Of a stretch of 23,222 bases of DNA, positions 10,264 through 20,031 are shown one piece after another (positions within the stretch are counted from its first letter, which is position 1; each line of letters starts with the position of its first letter). The notes under the pieces are model-generated. The model made no database searches, had not been told where the DNA came from, and saw only the letters and a program-made list of their open reading frames with translations. The DNA is from Gamarada debralockiae (Eukaryota; Ascomycota; Leotiomycetes; Helotiales; Hyphodiscaceae): assembly GCA_002803225.1 (NCBI GenBank), contig NXFV01000086.1:1-23222 (forward strand), in the 5' to 3' direction. The position numbers and the translations under genes were made by a program.

Positions 10264-10548
10264 TCACTCATCGGCGAGCTTGTCGAACTCGTCGAGAAGT
10301 TCGGTAAGCGAGTGCGACGATTTGTCGCTGTTTTGTACAATGGCCAACATGCCGATGGCCTCGGCGTAGATGCGGATTTGTCGAAGCTCCCTCATCCCCT
10401 CGGAGTCCGCTTCCAAAAGAACGCGGCGAGCAGCGGGGAGCGGCGGAGCAAAGGGGAAGTGCCAGCCCATTCTGTCAAAGAAAACAGGAGCGGCGCAAAG
10501 CAGTGCCAGAATAGCGACGCCAAGGGTCACGAATTCTACCCAAGACAT
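10264..10548 (-). CDS. Small single-span membrane protein, unknown
   Basis: A 94-residue protein starting MSWVEFVTLGVAILALLC, with one hydrophobic segment at residues 6-24 and then a soluble helical tail rich in charged residues (REL, LLDEFDKLADE). I start at the ATG complementing 10546-10548. The longer open frame upstream is rich in CAACAACC-type leader sequence, which looks like a fungal 5' untranslated region, not protein. The segment lacks a clear cleavage site, so a signal anchor is more likely than a secreted product. No family is recognised. Support is the leader, the coherent membrane-plus-coil layout and a clean stop at 10264-10266. It could still be a chance frame. Confidence 0.5.
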   Translation of the reverse strand: MSWVEFVTLGVAILALLCAAPVFFDRMGWHFPFAPPLPAARRVLLEADSEGMRELRQIRIYAEAIGMLAIVQNSDKSSHSLTELLDEFDKLADE

Positions 10549-10979
10549 TATTGTTGGGATTGAGGTTTGACAAGGGAGCTGTGTTGTTGTTTGGTTGTTG
10601 TTTATCAGAAAACAAGCAAAAGAAGAAAAGAGAAGAAGTCTCGGGGCTACATACAGTCGCAAAAACCAATGTTCATCGCTCTTTCCTTTCTAACATTTGA
10701 GAGCATCAAGCTCCTAAATTCTTCAACTACATCCTTCCGCCCAGGAGAAATTCCTCCTCATATTTTCTTCTTTAAAACAGCGGAAGGCGATGATTTAGTT
10801 TAGAAATGCAGTCGCGTTGGAATTCTCTCGTGGGCCTTGTCATGCAAGCGGTACGAGGTATAATGGCTTAAATATTGCGACTTCCCAGGTTCTCTGAAAT
10901 AGAGAGAAATTGGCAATTCAAGTCCAACTTAAACACTCGTTTTTCGACTTTTTATTCTTTCTCTTGCGTTCTGTCCAAA
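10549..10979. other. Upstream region of the small membrane gene
   Basis: The left 90 bases, read on the minus strand, form an A/C-rich leader (CAACAACCAAACAACAACAC) followed upstream by a pyrimidine/purine-biased tract, as in fungal promoters. The plus-strand frame at 10567-10803 is its antisense shadow. No other feature is seen. Confidence 0.4.
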
Positions 10980-11532
10980 ATGCGTGCCTCACTCCTTTCC
11001 ACTGCACAACATACACCGGCTCAGATTGCGGCTGAACTTCCCTCCTGTGTCGTGAATTTTCCTTCACCATCATCTTGTCTACCAATCCATTGTCCATTTG
11101 CAATAGTATGAACCTGAGATCTAATATCGTTTAAGGGCGCCCGTCACTGCGCACACACAGACCAGATTAAGGCGCTCTTGTTGCTATGTCTTCAGAAGAG
11201 CTCGAATTGTACCGGTGCTGAGTTGCAGAGTAAGTCTTCCTCTATTTACTTTCGACGCAGCTCGAAAATTTCAGGCACGGTATTGATTCGCGCCGTGAAC
11301 AGCCTTTGCAATACTGGTTCGACAGATCTGTGTTGCCTTGAACAATACTACAAAATTCCGCGACGACTGTACAAACTGGGTCGTCGAAGCCGACCCCGAC
11401 GAGTATTTCTTTCACGGGGGAGGCAACGAAATTGGGTGGCCGAATATCCGAGTTTGTGAGTGTGGCGCTTATGGCGTGGATGCTGTGAGTTGTCACTTGG
11501 CGATTGGATTACAGGATGAAGCAGGTGATTAG
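10980..11532 (+). other. Possible multi-exon Cys-containing small protein (CFEM-like?), doubtful
   Basis: ATG 10980 opens MRASLLSTAQHTPAQIAAEL, followed by PSCVV and SSCLPIHC, which recalls the start of CFEM-type domains (TPxQxAxxLPSC). A GTATGA donor at 11106 and a TTCAG acceptor at 11191-11195 join in phase to KSSNCTGAELQ, followed by a GTAAGT donor at 11230. Downstream, FRDDCTNWVVEADPDEYFFH then VCECGAYG is open to 11532, but I could not connect it in phase with confidence. There is no convincing signal peptide and the eight-Cys CFEM spacing is not complete. This may be a small secreted-type gene with several introns, a decayed one, or a coincidence of frames. Confidence 0.25.
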
Positions 11533-11927
11533 GAAAGAAGATTGCTTTTTACATACTATTCATGAATAGACGAGTTGAACTTGGCCAACGGAGGGAGGAA
11601 ACATAAACGACAGCTGTTTGAGAGTATCACGTGATACCACTTCCGAAGCTGGATGGTGAGGCAATTTGAGAGTACCTTGTAAGGTGAAACCAGGTGCCAG
11701 GGACTTGGAAAGTACGAAGTATCGAATTAGGAAATCCTTAAGGTTTCACTTCACAAATGAAGTCATAGGGCCTGTTTCGTAAGTGGAAGGGTTAGAATCG
11801 CAGCCTCGAGCTAAGCCTCTTTCCCGGCCTGACTCACATCCACTGTCCATGTACCACTTAAAATCAAACTCACTCTTCCAAAACATTCAATCAAACTAAC
11901 AAAAACAAAGAAACATCCCACAAAAAA
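11533..11927. promoter_or_regulatory. Upstream region of the acidic unknown gene with a CACGTG palindrome
   Basis: A perfect 14-base palindrome, GTATCACGTGATAC (11624-11637), is centred on an E-box of the Cbf1/bHLH type. The final 60 bases are A/C-rich (AAAACAAAGAAACATCCC), a typical fungal 5' leader before the ATG at 11928. No gene is seen in the stretch. Confidence 0.45.
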
Positions 11928-12811
11928 ATGGCGTCAAAACCCAAAAAGCGCCGCCCCGCACATATCGGTCGACCAGCCTACCAGCCTCACGAAGAAGGAA
12001 AATGGAACTCGTACGATACCTATCTATATCGTCGCAGAGTGCGGACAGGATACAGGATCGAAACCGAACCAGACAAGTATTCTTTATTTCGAGGTGCTCC
12101 TGTAGTTTCCTTCAGGGTTTATGATGGATGGAATCCGAGACCGGGGACGAAGAAGGGGGATAGAGGTGCGGATGCTGCTAGGAGGGCGAAGAGGAGTGCG
12201 GCGAGAAATTTTCGAAATGGAACGGCAATGAATCTCAAGAAAGAAGAAAGGCCGGAGGGTGGCAGTTTGAGTGAGTGGCAATACCAATGCGATCAAGAAG
12301 TGAAGCGGAGCGAAAAATGCGATGTTGAGGGTAGAGGAGAGAAGAGTAAGACCGAGAAACAATCACCCAGAGAACTCTTTAAGCCAGAAGGATTGGAAGG
12401 AATATTCACGACGCCACCTCCGCAGGGACGTGCATCAAAGTTGTTTTCGAAAGAAGACGATGAGGACGAGTGGGTGGATGTTGATGATGAATATGGGTTT
12501 GAGTTTCTGGAAAATGAAGGAAACGAGGAAGATGTGGAGACAGAGGATGGATGGGATGTGATATGGGAGGCGTTGGACCTTAACGTATGCGAAATAAACA
12601 ACCCAGAAAATTATAGAAACTCGAGGGCAGACTGGGAGACGCATCTACGTAGGAAAGCCAATGGCAGAATGATGTGGAAGTCGTAGCATCTCTCGCAGGC
12701 GGAATGCTGGATCCGGAAACCATGGAGATGGCCATAGAGGGAAGTGTACGCCCAGAAGGGTTGTTCTTCCGGCAACCCGATCTTGCACATTCGAGAGCAA
12801 AGGATGAATAG
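11928..12811 (+). CDS. Charged hypothetical protein, two exons
   Basis: The ATG lies in an ideal fungal context (CAAAAAAATGGCG). If read straight through, the frame ends at 12686 (252 residues). I prefer an intron at 12585-12652 (GTATGC donor, CTACGTAG acceptor), because it joins ...WEALDLN in phase to a second exon with clear coding character (VEVVASLAGGMLDPETM, then LFFRQPDLAHSR) ending at 12811. The product is 271 residues. The N-terminus is basic (KPKKRRPAHIGRPAY), the middle holds short Arg/Lys patches (DAARRAKRSAARNFR), and an acidic run (DDEDEWVDVDDEYGFEF) precedes the tail. No catalytic motif or known domain is seen. The alternating basic and acidic blocks suggest a nuclear or nucleic-acid-associated protein, which is inference only. 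Confidence 0.65.
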
Positions 12812-12906
12812 GGTTCAACTATAGGCAGTAGGAATTGGGAATAGAAGGCTTCCGAATTGAATTAAACATAGTGGAGAAGAGGTGTCGCCTCAAGCATACG
12901 ACGAAG

Positions 12907-12936
12907 CTGGAAACTTTTCAGCTGGAAACTTTTCAG
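12907..12936. repeat. Perfect 15-bp tandem duplication
   Basis: The unit CTGGAAACTTTTCAG occurs twice back to back in the spacer between two convergent genes. It is a minor local duplication with no evident function. Confidence 0.9.
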
Positions 12937-13024
12937 CTGCCACTGGCACAAGTTGAATGCATTCAAATGCCACGAAATAAAGTTACATTTTCATCAAACT
13001 TTCCTACCTATTGGCAACACCAAC

Positions 13025-14153
13025 TTACAAATCTGCCCTCGCTTCCTCTCCAGCATAAGCCCTTCTCAATAACTCCCTAATAGGTGCTTTCTCCACAGGC
13101 CTCGGGTTCCAATATGGATTACTAGCCGCAATCTCAGCAGCCTTATCCACATCCTCCTCCTTAAACCCAAAATCCTTCAACCCCCTCTTAACTTTCAATC
13201 TCTCCAACAAGACATTCAACCCCTTGATCGCATCGCCATCACTGCCAGGCAACACTTCCGCAATCTTCTTCATGACCTCGGGTATATTCGGCGCATTGTA
13301 AGCCAGTGCATGGGGTAGGATGATGGTATGGGTTTCCGCGTGGGGCATGTTAAAGGATCCTCCTAGGGTATGGCAGAGCTTGTGGTGTAAAGACATCCCC
13401 ACGGCGCCGAGACAAGTTCCGCACAGCCACGCTCCGTAGAGGGCTGACTGGCGGGCTGGGACGTCGGAGGGGGAGGATACGATTGTCGGGAGGGAGGAAG
13501 CGAGGGATTTAATCCCTTCGAGGGCTAGTAGGTTGATGATTGGATTTGTATTTCGAGCATACAGCGCCTCAACTATTCCCAAAACAAATCAGCCAGGATC
13601 ATTTCCGACGCACTTCAAAAGGCTTACCAGAATGCGCAATAGCATTAACACCACTAGTAGCACTCATACTCGCCGGCAAAGTCATCGTAAGATCAACATC
13701 ATAAATAACCGTTCCAGGAAGAATCTTCGGATCGCTTCTCGTGGTCTTCTTCCCATCCTGCGTCTCCCCTAAAATAGGCGTCATTTCTGACCCTGCATAC
13801 GTTGTCGGTATACAGATATGCGGTAACCCAGTCCTTATAGATATTGCTTTCCCAAGGCCGATTGTGCTTCCGCCGCCAATTGAGATGACTGAGTCTGCGT
13901 GGGTGGATTGCGCGTATTCGAGGGCTTTTTCGGTGATGTGGGAGGGAGTGTGCATTGTTGCTTCGGCGAATATGCCTGCCACTTTGCCATCGAGGAGATC
14001 TTTTAGGTGGGAGGCTTGTGTGATCTGCTGGGGAGTGGAGAGGAGGAGTGGCGCGGAGAGATTCTGCCGCGCGACTTCATCTGAAAGCTTTGAGAGAGTG
14101 CCGCTGCCGAATATGACTCGTGCGGGTGCTGCATTATATTCGAAGGCATCCAT
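13025..14153 (-). CDS. Maleylacetate reductase (iron-containing alcohol dehydrogenase-like)
   Basis: NAD(P)H-dependent reduction of maleylacetate to 3-oxoadipate, the last step before the beta-ketoadipate route in breakdown of resorcinol, hydroxyquinol and related aromatics; cytosolic. Exons are 13628-14153 and 13025-13572. The 55-nt intron (13573-13627, GTAAGC...ATAG) joins AHS to VEALYA in phase, giving 357 residues, normal for the family. The cofactor motif SIGGGSTIGLGKA lies at residues 91-103, and TTYAGSEMTPI at 117-127. The C-terminal helical domain has HHKLCHTLGG (238-247) and PHAETHT (252-258), the signature distinguishing maleylacetate reductases from other group III alcohol dehydrogenases. 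The start MDAFEYNAAPARVIFGSG is family-typical. No hydroxyquinol dioxygenase or phenol hydroxylase lies nearby, so the gene is unclustered here. Confidence 0.92.
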
Positions 14154-15034
14154 TGTGTATGCTAGATTCTGTAAATAATGTTAATTGAAGTATTGAGCTT
14201 TGTAGTAAGGTTAGTGATAAGAGTTGAGAGTTTGGGTCTTTTGTGTTGGAAGTTTCCCCCCGCGATTCGGCTACACGCCCGGCATCTTTCTCGTGTGTCA
14301 GCCTTTTGTCAGCCTTGTCAAACCATTGATAAATCCTTACCCGCTCGAAACCTCTTCCCGCATTCCCACCACGAAAGCCAATAACGCAAAGATGTCCCAA
14401 TACTGCATGGGGATACCGTCTCTTTTACGTTGGATTTGGGTTATTATGACAGATGAGAGCTGGGAATTTCTCTAATCAGACCTTCGGTTCGGCGATCATA
14501 GGGAAGGTCACATATACATACGCAGTTAGTTGCCTTTGGCAGTAATTAGCGGATCATCAAAGCCATGACGAGATTCATTCTGAGAATTAAACAGAGCACA
14601 GGACAGCTCTCTGTCTGACGAGCATGTTCCTTCACCTTCAACTGTCACGTGACAATACAACAAATGTTTCCTGGGCTAACAGCTTTTCTTAGAGAAATCA
14701 GTGGGGTATTTTCATGAGAAACAGTCCTCATTTTCCAATTACCCATTATTCGAGCAACTGCGAAGTAATTACTTGTCTCAAGAATGCTGCAGTTTTCACC
14801 TGATGCGAGAGGCGCAGTCGACCTTGCACTTCTCGAACGTGCAACGTAAGCCTTTCATCAATCCTGCAAACGTAACGAAGACATCAGTTATCTTTCTCGC
14901 TTCGTCATGCGATCCATTTCGAGTTATATTTTTCGCTTTTATCAAATAAACTAAGCATCCCTCTCAGCCTCACAAGTTCCACATATACTCTCTTTAGGCA
15001 TTTTGATACGACGCGACGACTAGACGGCACACAA
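14154..15034. promoter_or_regulatory. Divergent intergenic region with a CACGTG palindrome
   Basis: This 880-base stretch separates the reductase (minus) from the membrane-protein gene (plus) and should hold both promoters. A perfect 12-base palindrome TGTCACGTGACA (14643-14654) is a candidate Cbf1/bHLH site. Short open frames on both strands (14134-14475, 14701-14949) show no recognisable protein. Confidence 0.45.
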
Positions 15035-15922
15035 ATGGCGGAACCTACTGAAAGCTCACCCCTTCTCGCAACTGAGAACAACCACGCAGAAGCCAGCGGC
15101 TCTGGAGAGGGTGGTATTACCACGTTCCCAGAAATAACAACCTACACCGCAGTCAGAGACTTCTTCCAACAACCCGTCAAGCTCCTCACCACGTCCATCC
15201 TCATCACCTCAATTCTAGCCTTCATCCTCCTCCTCGCCACCGACATTCTAATTAACTATTCGCCTTTAAAATGGCATTACTACGCTACAGTACCATCCAT
15301 CGAGGCCGTTGAAGCTTTCGTTCGCCCCCCTTTTCGCCCACTGAATTTCACGTGACCTGTATCTGATATCAAATAGGTAGTCTTCGCTTTCCTCGCCGCA
15401 GTCATTAATCTCCGAGTCAAGCTTCCAATCTTGTTGAATTTTCTGATTGATATCTTTTTGATCTGGAACTTTGTCTACTGGCTCCCGGAGATGTTGTTCG
15501 GGTACGGCTTCCCGACCGATGACTGGTGTCAGGAACAGTACGATCCAAAGGAACCGGTCAAGCCTGTATGTCTGAACTGGGTGCTTGCTGCGAAGATTCT
15601 GATGGGTATTGGCGGTGGACTTGCTGCTGTTGTGGGGTATGTGTTTGACCTTGAAATGAAAGAGGGATGTGCGGTGCTGACGATGTGACGCAGAGCCCTT
15701 CATCTAATTTTGCTATTGCTGAGATGTGTTGCTGCATGGAAGAGCAAATTCTGGAGACGACCCTCTGGCTTCACTTTCCCTACTGGCGAGTTGACTTTTC
15801 AGTTTACAATCAGGCTTTTGAGGCAAGAGACAGGGGCTGGGATCCCTGGAGCTGGAGCTGGAGCTGGAGCTAGGGTTGGTGTTGTGTCGCCCCAGCAGGG
15901 AATTCCAGAGAGCGCTCATTGA
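15035..15922 (+). CDS. Multi-pass membrane protein, three exons, conserved unknown
   Basis: Exons 15035-15319, 15377-15636 and 15694-15922 join in phase to 257 residues. Intron 2 (15637-15693) has a strong GTATGT donor and GCAG acceptor. The intron 1 donor is a weak GTTCGC; an in-phase alternative begins at 15308. The N-terminus is cytosolic-looking (TESSPLLATENN), a dileucine-type sequence often seen on vacuolar or endosomal membrane proteins. Hydrophobic segments are at about residues 50-72, 96-106, 112-130 and 165-192. Between the third and fourth lies a loop with two cysteines (146, 160). The tail begins RCVAAWKSKFWRRPSGFTF and ends with a Gly-Ala run encoded by a GGAGCT hexamer repeat. 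I recall similar fungal proteins but no named function; a transporter role is not supported by any motif. Confidence 0.8.
15847..15872 (+). repeat. GGAGCT hexamer repeat in coding sequence
   Basis: Four tandem GGAGCT units encode a Gly-Ala run near the C-terminus of the membrane protein. As the length is a multiple of three, copy-number changes would keep the frame, so this is a likely length-polymorphic site. Confidence 0.85.
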
Positions 15923-16507
15923 AGAGCCTGAGACGAGCAATTTTTTGGGGGGGGTGGATTTGGGCGATGTTGATTTCTCAAATGTCTGTCATAAAAGCAT
16001 GTTTCGATGCCTTGTCGTTTACTTCTGCGGAAGAATATCTTTGAGGACGAAGAAGGGAGATTTTGCAGTTCGTTGGATTCAGCGATGGTTGAATGGAATG
16101 AAGCCAGAGAAATGCTCTTGTGGTTGCAGGAATAGCATGAAAGGGTTTCTAGCTTTGTCTAGCAGAACTATATAGCAGACAGATTTTCCCCTACTCAGAA
16201 AATTGAGGAACAGTGCAACGAGGTTCAGTCGCCAGTAACCGAATTCAGTCCTGAAAGAAAACTGAAGGACGTGATTTAGTGCCCCTTGGAGGCCATAATT
16301 TGGAGAAAATCGCTCTCATTAAGGGGCAAGTACTTTTCTAAAATCACTCCAAAAAGATCGGGGTCTTCGGCAGTGTTCTAGAGGCTTCAGGGGAAAAGGT
16401 GGAGCCGAAGTACGCTAAGCGACAGCCGTCCGAGCCTCGTCAAAATTTCTCCAGTCTCCAAATTATCAACACCATCCTAGCCATTGAACAATGCTCGATC
16501 GATAGCA
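15923..16507. other. Spacer with a G-run and a degraded inverted repeat
   Basis: No supported gene is present. A run of eight G residues lies near 15948. At 16271-16347 an imperfect inverted repeat has outer GTGATTT/AAATCAC arms and inner GCCCCTT/AAGGGGC arms; the right arm has about 10 extra bases. The segment just before the JIP5 ATG is short and C/T-rich, as expected for its leader. Confidence 0.5.
16271..16347. repeat. Degraded inverted repeat, possible foldback relative
   Basis: The left arm reads GTGATTTAGTGCCCCTT (16271-16287). The right arm (16321-16347) complements its two halves around an insertion. GTGATTTAGTGCCC matches GTGGTTTAGCGCCC of the hairpin at 4501-4514 at 12 of 14 positions, and both differences are transitions (G to A, C to T). 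This suggests, but does not prove, two copies of one element family. Confidence 0.5.
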
Positions 16508-17816
16508 ATGTTTGAGAATCTCTGTACTCTACCGCTCACCTCCGATCTCTTCGCACAAGCTCTCCATCCCACCGAGCCTATTCTCGCAGTCGGATTATCT
16601 GGTGGGCATGTCCAATCATTCCGACTTCCTCCTGTTACTGGCAGCGGATCCGACGACGAAGATGGCAATACGAGCATCATTTCAACTGGTACTGGCACAA
16701 TAGATACGGAATGGCGTACGAGGAGACATAAGGGAAGCTGTCGCACATTAGCATACAGTGGTGATGGTGAAGGTACGAGCTCCACCCAATTTGAGCAACA
16801 CCACTGACAAATTGAAAGTCCTTTACTCAGCAGGCACAGACGGCCTCCTTAAAGCAGCATCCTCAACAACAGGCCAAGTGCAATCTAAGATTCTCATACC
16901 CTTCGCATCCACCTCAGAACCCGACCCTCCAACTCTCATCCACGCGCTCTCCCCACAAACCCTCCTACTAGCAACAGATTCCGCCGCTCTACACCTCTAC
17001 GATCTCCGCACCCCAGGAACATTCGGGCATTTAAAACCAAGCCAAACACATCATCCGCACGAAGATTACATCTCGAGTCTTACGCCCTTACCGCCCACGG
17101 AACACAGTACAAGTGGATTTAGCAAACAATGGGTTACGACTGGTGGAACTACATTAGCGGTAACGGATTTAAGGAGAGGTGTGTTAGTTAAGAGTGAGGA
17201 TCAGGAGGAGGAGTTGCTGAGTAGTGTTTTTGTTGGGGGATTACCTTCGAAGCCGGGACGGAGTAAGGGCGAGAAAGTGTTGGTTGGTAGCTCGACGGGG
17301 GTGTTGACTTTGTGGGAGAGGGGCGTGTGGGATGATCAAGATGAGCGAATTATTGTTGATACTGCGCAGGGAGGGGGAGAGAGTTTGGATGCTATGATTG
17401 TTATGCCGGAGGGTGTGGGTGAGGGAGGGAAGAATGTTGTGGTTGGAGTTGGAGATGGCACGATTCGGATTGTGAAGCTGGGTATTAATAAGGTTGTTGG
17501 GGAGCGGCTGAGACATGATGAGGTTGAGGCTGTTGTTGCGCTGGGATTCGATGTTGGAGGACGATTAATCAGTGGAGGGGGATCGATCGTGAAGGTCTGG
17601 CAGGAGCAGATGAATTCGGAGGATGAAGACGAGGATTCTGATTCAGACGAAGAGGCCGCACCCACCAAAAGAGCACTGGGAAGTGACGATGATAGCGATG
17701 ATGCGGATAGCAGCGATGAGGAAGGAGACCGGAAACAACGGAAGAAGAAGAAGCGGGCGAAAGGCAAGGACAAGGATGCAGGAAATGGCATCTTGAAATT
17801 CAAAGGCTTGGAATGA
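16508..17816 (+). CDS. JIP5: WD repeat ribosome-biogenesis protein Jip5 (WDR55 orthologue)
   Basis: Nucleolar WD40 beta-propeller protein; in yeast and in the animal orthologue WDR55 it is needed for ribosomal RNA processing and large-subunit biogenesis. Exons 16508-16772 and 16819-17816 with a 46-nt intron (GTACGA...AAAG, CTGAC branch) give 420 residues, the usual family length. I chose ATG 16508 because the protein then begins [20 protein letters not shown], the diagnostic fungal Jip5 start, followed by [19 protein letters not shown], the first blade. [17 protein letters not shown] is another family block. Later blades include [22 protein letters not shown] and [11 protein letters not shown]. 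The tail is acidic ([27 protein letters not shown]), then a basic [11 protein letters not shown] nuclear or nucleolar localisation-like run ends in GILKFKGLE. All parts look intact. Confidence 0.93.
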
Positions 17817-18071
17817 TACCCATACTTCTTTCTCATTGAGAGTTGAGGCGTTGTCTATAGTAGTAGATAACAATCAATCTCTTTGACTGCATTTTGCTCG
17901 TAAAAGTTACATTATGTCTAATCATTTTCAGTCATCTGCTTCACCTTGGGTGGCCTCTGGTTTCCACTGCATCCATGACCCTAAGTGAATCCCATCATGC
18001 GCCTTAACATCTTGCTTCGGCAAGCGGATTCATAACTCCAATGACTTCACTCGCCCAGTGCGTCCATATCA

Positions 18072-19528
18072 TCACAAACCACCAACCTCTTGCCCCACTC
18101 TGTCAAGAGGACTAATTTCCTCGCCATTCCTGTACTTTGTCTTCTCCTTGCCCTGGCCAGCCAATCTCCCAGTCCCTTCGCGTCTCCGTGTCTTCTTACC
18201 CTGAGCTTTAGGTGTGTCACTTCCAACTCGCTTTGGGCCTTTCGAAGGAGTGTTGGGAAGTTGAGGGGGCTCATCATCTGGCACATCATAAATATTTCGC
18301 TGTCGGTTGGAGCCCATCACATTTTGTCGCTTTGTACTGAGAGTGACAGTTCCTTCATGAGCCTTGAGCTTCGTCTTCTCCTTATCTTGGGCTTCGGTAC
18401 TTCCACTTCCATCGCGTTTCCGGATTTTCGAAGCTGGCTCACCAGTTGGAGCATCTTCGTCATTGTCCATGATCCCAGCTGCCCTCTTACTATTGCGAAG
18501 GACCCTTCCAGTATTCGTGATTTTTTGACGTTGTCCGTAGTCTTCCTGCAGCAAAACAGCTTCATATGGAGGACGACAAGATTCCTTCGCCATGAGGATG
18601 AACTGCGCTTTCATCGTCTTTGTGTCAAACTCTTGACCCGTGGTTCCATAGCCAAGTCTATATGCGATATCGGCCGCGGAAGCCAGGCATTCGATACCCC
18701 AATCGTACACCACTTTGTTGTCCAATGGTTCTTTGCAGATTCCCTCCCAGTCGACACTGTCTCCGAGCCTGCCATAAAATTGGACGGATGCGTTCCGATC
18801 ACTGATTGCCTGCTGCTTGAAGTATTCGAACTGAGTGCTCCGAAGCTTGACGTTGTGGTGGTTGGGATCAAAGGGTTTTGGGAATGTGGCATCTTTTTGC
18901 CAGCGGGGAAGAATGTTGTTGAGCAACACTTCAACGAGCATTCTGCTATCGAACTTTCCCTCCTTCTTTTTGACCTTCTTGGACCATTCATCTGCGGTGA
19001 AGATTTGCAGGATAAATTCTTCAGGGATGTAGTTTTTCAAGGGTTCGGGCTCGCAGCGATGACTGCAGAAGTACATCACTTTTAGGATTTTCCGTGCACA
19101 CCTGAAGAGCATTTCGCCAGCAGCCGCTTTATCCTTTGAAGGTTCCCATTTAACCCATCCTTTCGTTTTGAAATCCCAAATGCTCGTTGACGCAGGTGTC
19201 TCAACAGACTCTGCGAACAGACGGAGATCGTCAAGCGTCTTTCGGTTGTGTTTTGAGGAGTCGACTGCTCCAGCAACAACTTCAAGAAGATCTGCAGTTC
19301 CCGTAGGTACTGATAAGAGCGTCAATAAAAAACGCTCTTGATTGGGAGGCAATAGGATGACATACCATCAGGCCATTCCCATGGCGTTTCTTGTGCGAAA
19401 GCCAACCTCTGGAAGGTTTCTCGTTCACGTCCTCTGCGGAGTTCCAGTGTATCCTTTTCTTTTGTGTATGCTCTCGATATTCGTTGCCCACGAGCCTTGA
19501 ACATTGCTTCCAGAGCTTTGCTAACCAT
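18072..19528 (-). CDS. Unknown protein with basic C-terminal tail, two exons
   Basis: Exons 19366-19528 and 18072-19309 are joined across a 56-nt intron (GTATGT donor, ATCAG acceptor) in phase, WEWPD to VPTGTADLL, giving 466 residues. The start MVSKALEAMFKARGQRISRA is the first ATG of the frame. Residues 1 to about 290 look globular (for example IWDFKTKGWVKWEPS, then CARKILKVMYFCSHRC, YIPEEFILQIF). The rest is low-complexity and basic, with KRKRD-like patches, two KEKTK repeats and RNIYDVPDDEPPQLP, a motif I recall from many fungal nuclear or retroelement-linked unknown proteins. No known domain is identified. A nuclear location is inferred from the tail. It is tail-to-tail with JIP5, with a 255-base gap. 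Confidence 0.75.
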
Positions 19529-20031
19529 GATGTTTGACGATTTTGACGGAAGATGAGGTGTAAGAAGTCCAGAGGCTGGAATACGCAATTTGATCTTGCT
19601 TGAGAATCGCGATATTTAATGACAGGAATTTACTTTCTGGTTAATGTAATCGCAGATTGCTTCCTACAAGACAGCTTTTGGAGTTGACAAAGTGAAGTTT
19701 TGCAGGTTAGCTCTGGCGCTGAAATCGATTGAGTGAATTTTGGCAACTACAAGCGCGAAGTGATGAACACGTACCAATAGTGAATTTTGACAAGAAGTTC
19801 ATACTCAAACTAAGATGAAAGAATCTATTCTCCTGACTCTCGGATCTTGAGCAGCATCTTCACATAGCCCGAAAAAGTTCCCAGCCTTGCACAGCCTCGT
19901 GTACAAAGCTATCACGTGCATAACTGCGAAAAAGATCTGGCACTTTAACTAGGGGCCGCTAAGCCTTAAGTGGGAGGGCAGGGATTTAAACCTTACTATA
20001 ACTCCGCAGCATTCATTGTTGAATATTGAAC
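19529..20031. other. Divergent spacer upstream of two genes
   Basis: Holds the promoter regions of the unknown minus-strand gene and the F-box gene. A CACGTG lies at 19913-19918. Near 19952-19975 a stretch GGGGCCGCTAAGCCTTAAGT resembles, loosely, the outer arm of the hairpin at 4446. No coding sequence is seen. Confidence 0.4.

Noticed and set aside
12293..12601. Minus-strand Ser-rich frame
   Set aside because: Shadow of the acidic stretch in the charged unknown gene on the plus strand.
15876..16175. 99-codon plus-strand frame downstream of the membrane protein
   Set aside because: Overlaps the real C-terminus in another frame, passes through a G-run, and has no ATG in good context or known motif.
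17336..17836. Minus-strand Ser-rich 166-codon frame
   Set aside because: Antisense shadow of the acidic and basic tail of JIP5; the Ser runs arise from GAT/GAA repeats read backwards.
18090..19085. 331-codon plus-strand open frame
   Set aside because: It is the antisense of the two-exon minus-strand gene, which has a good intron, coherent protein sequence and a proper start; the plus-strand translation is Ser/Leu/Phe-rich without any domain.
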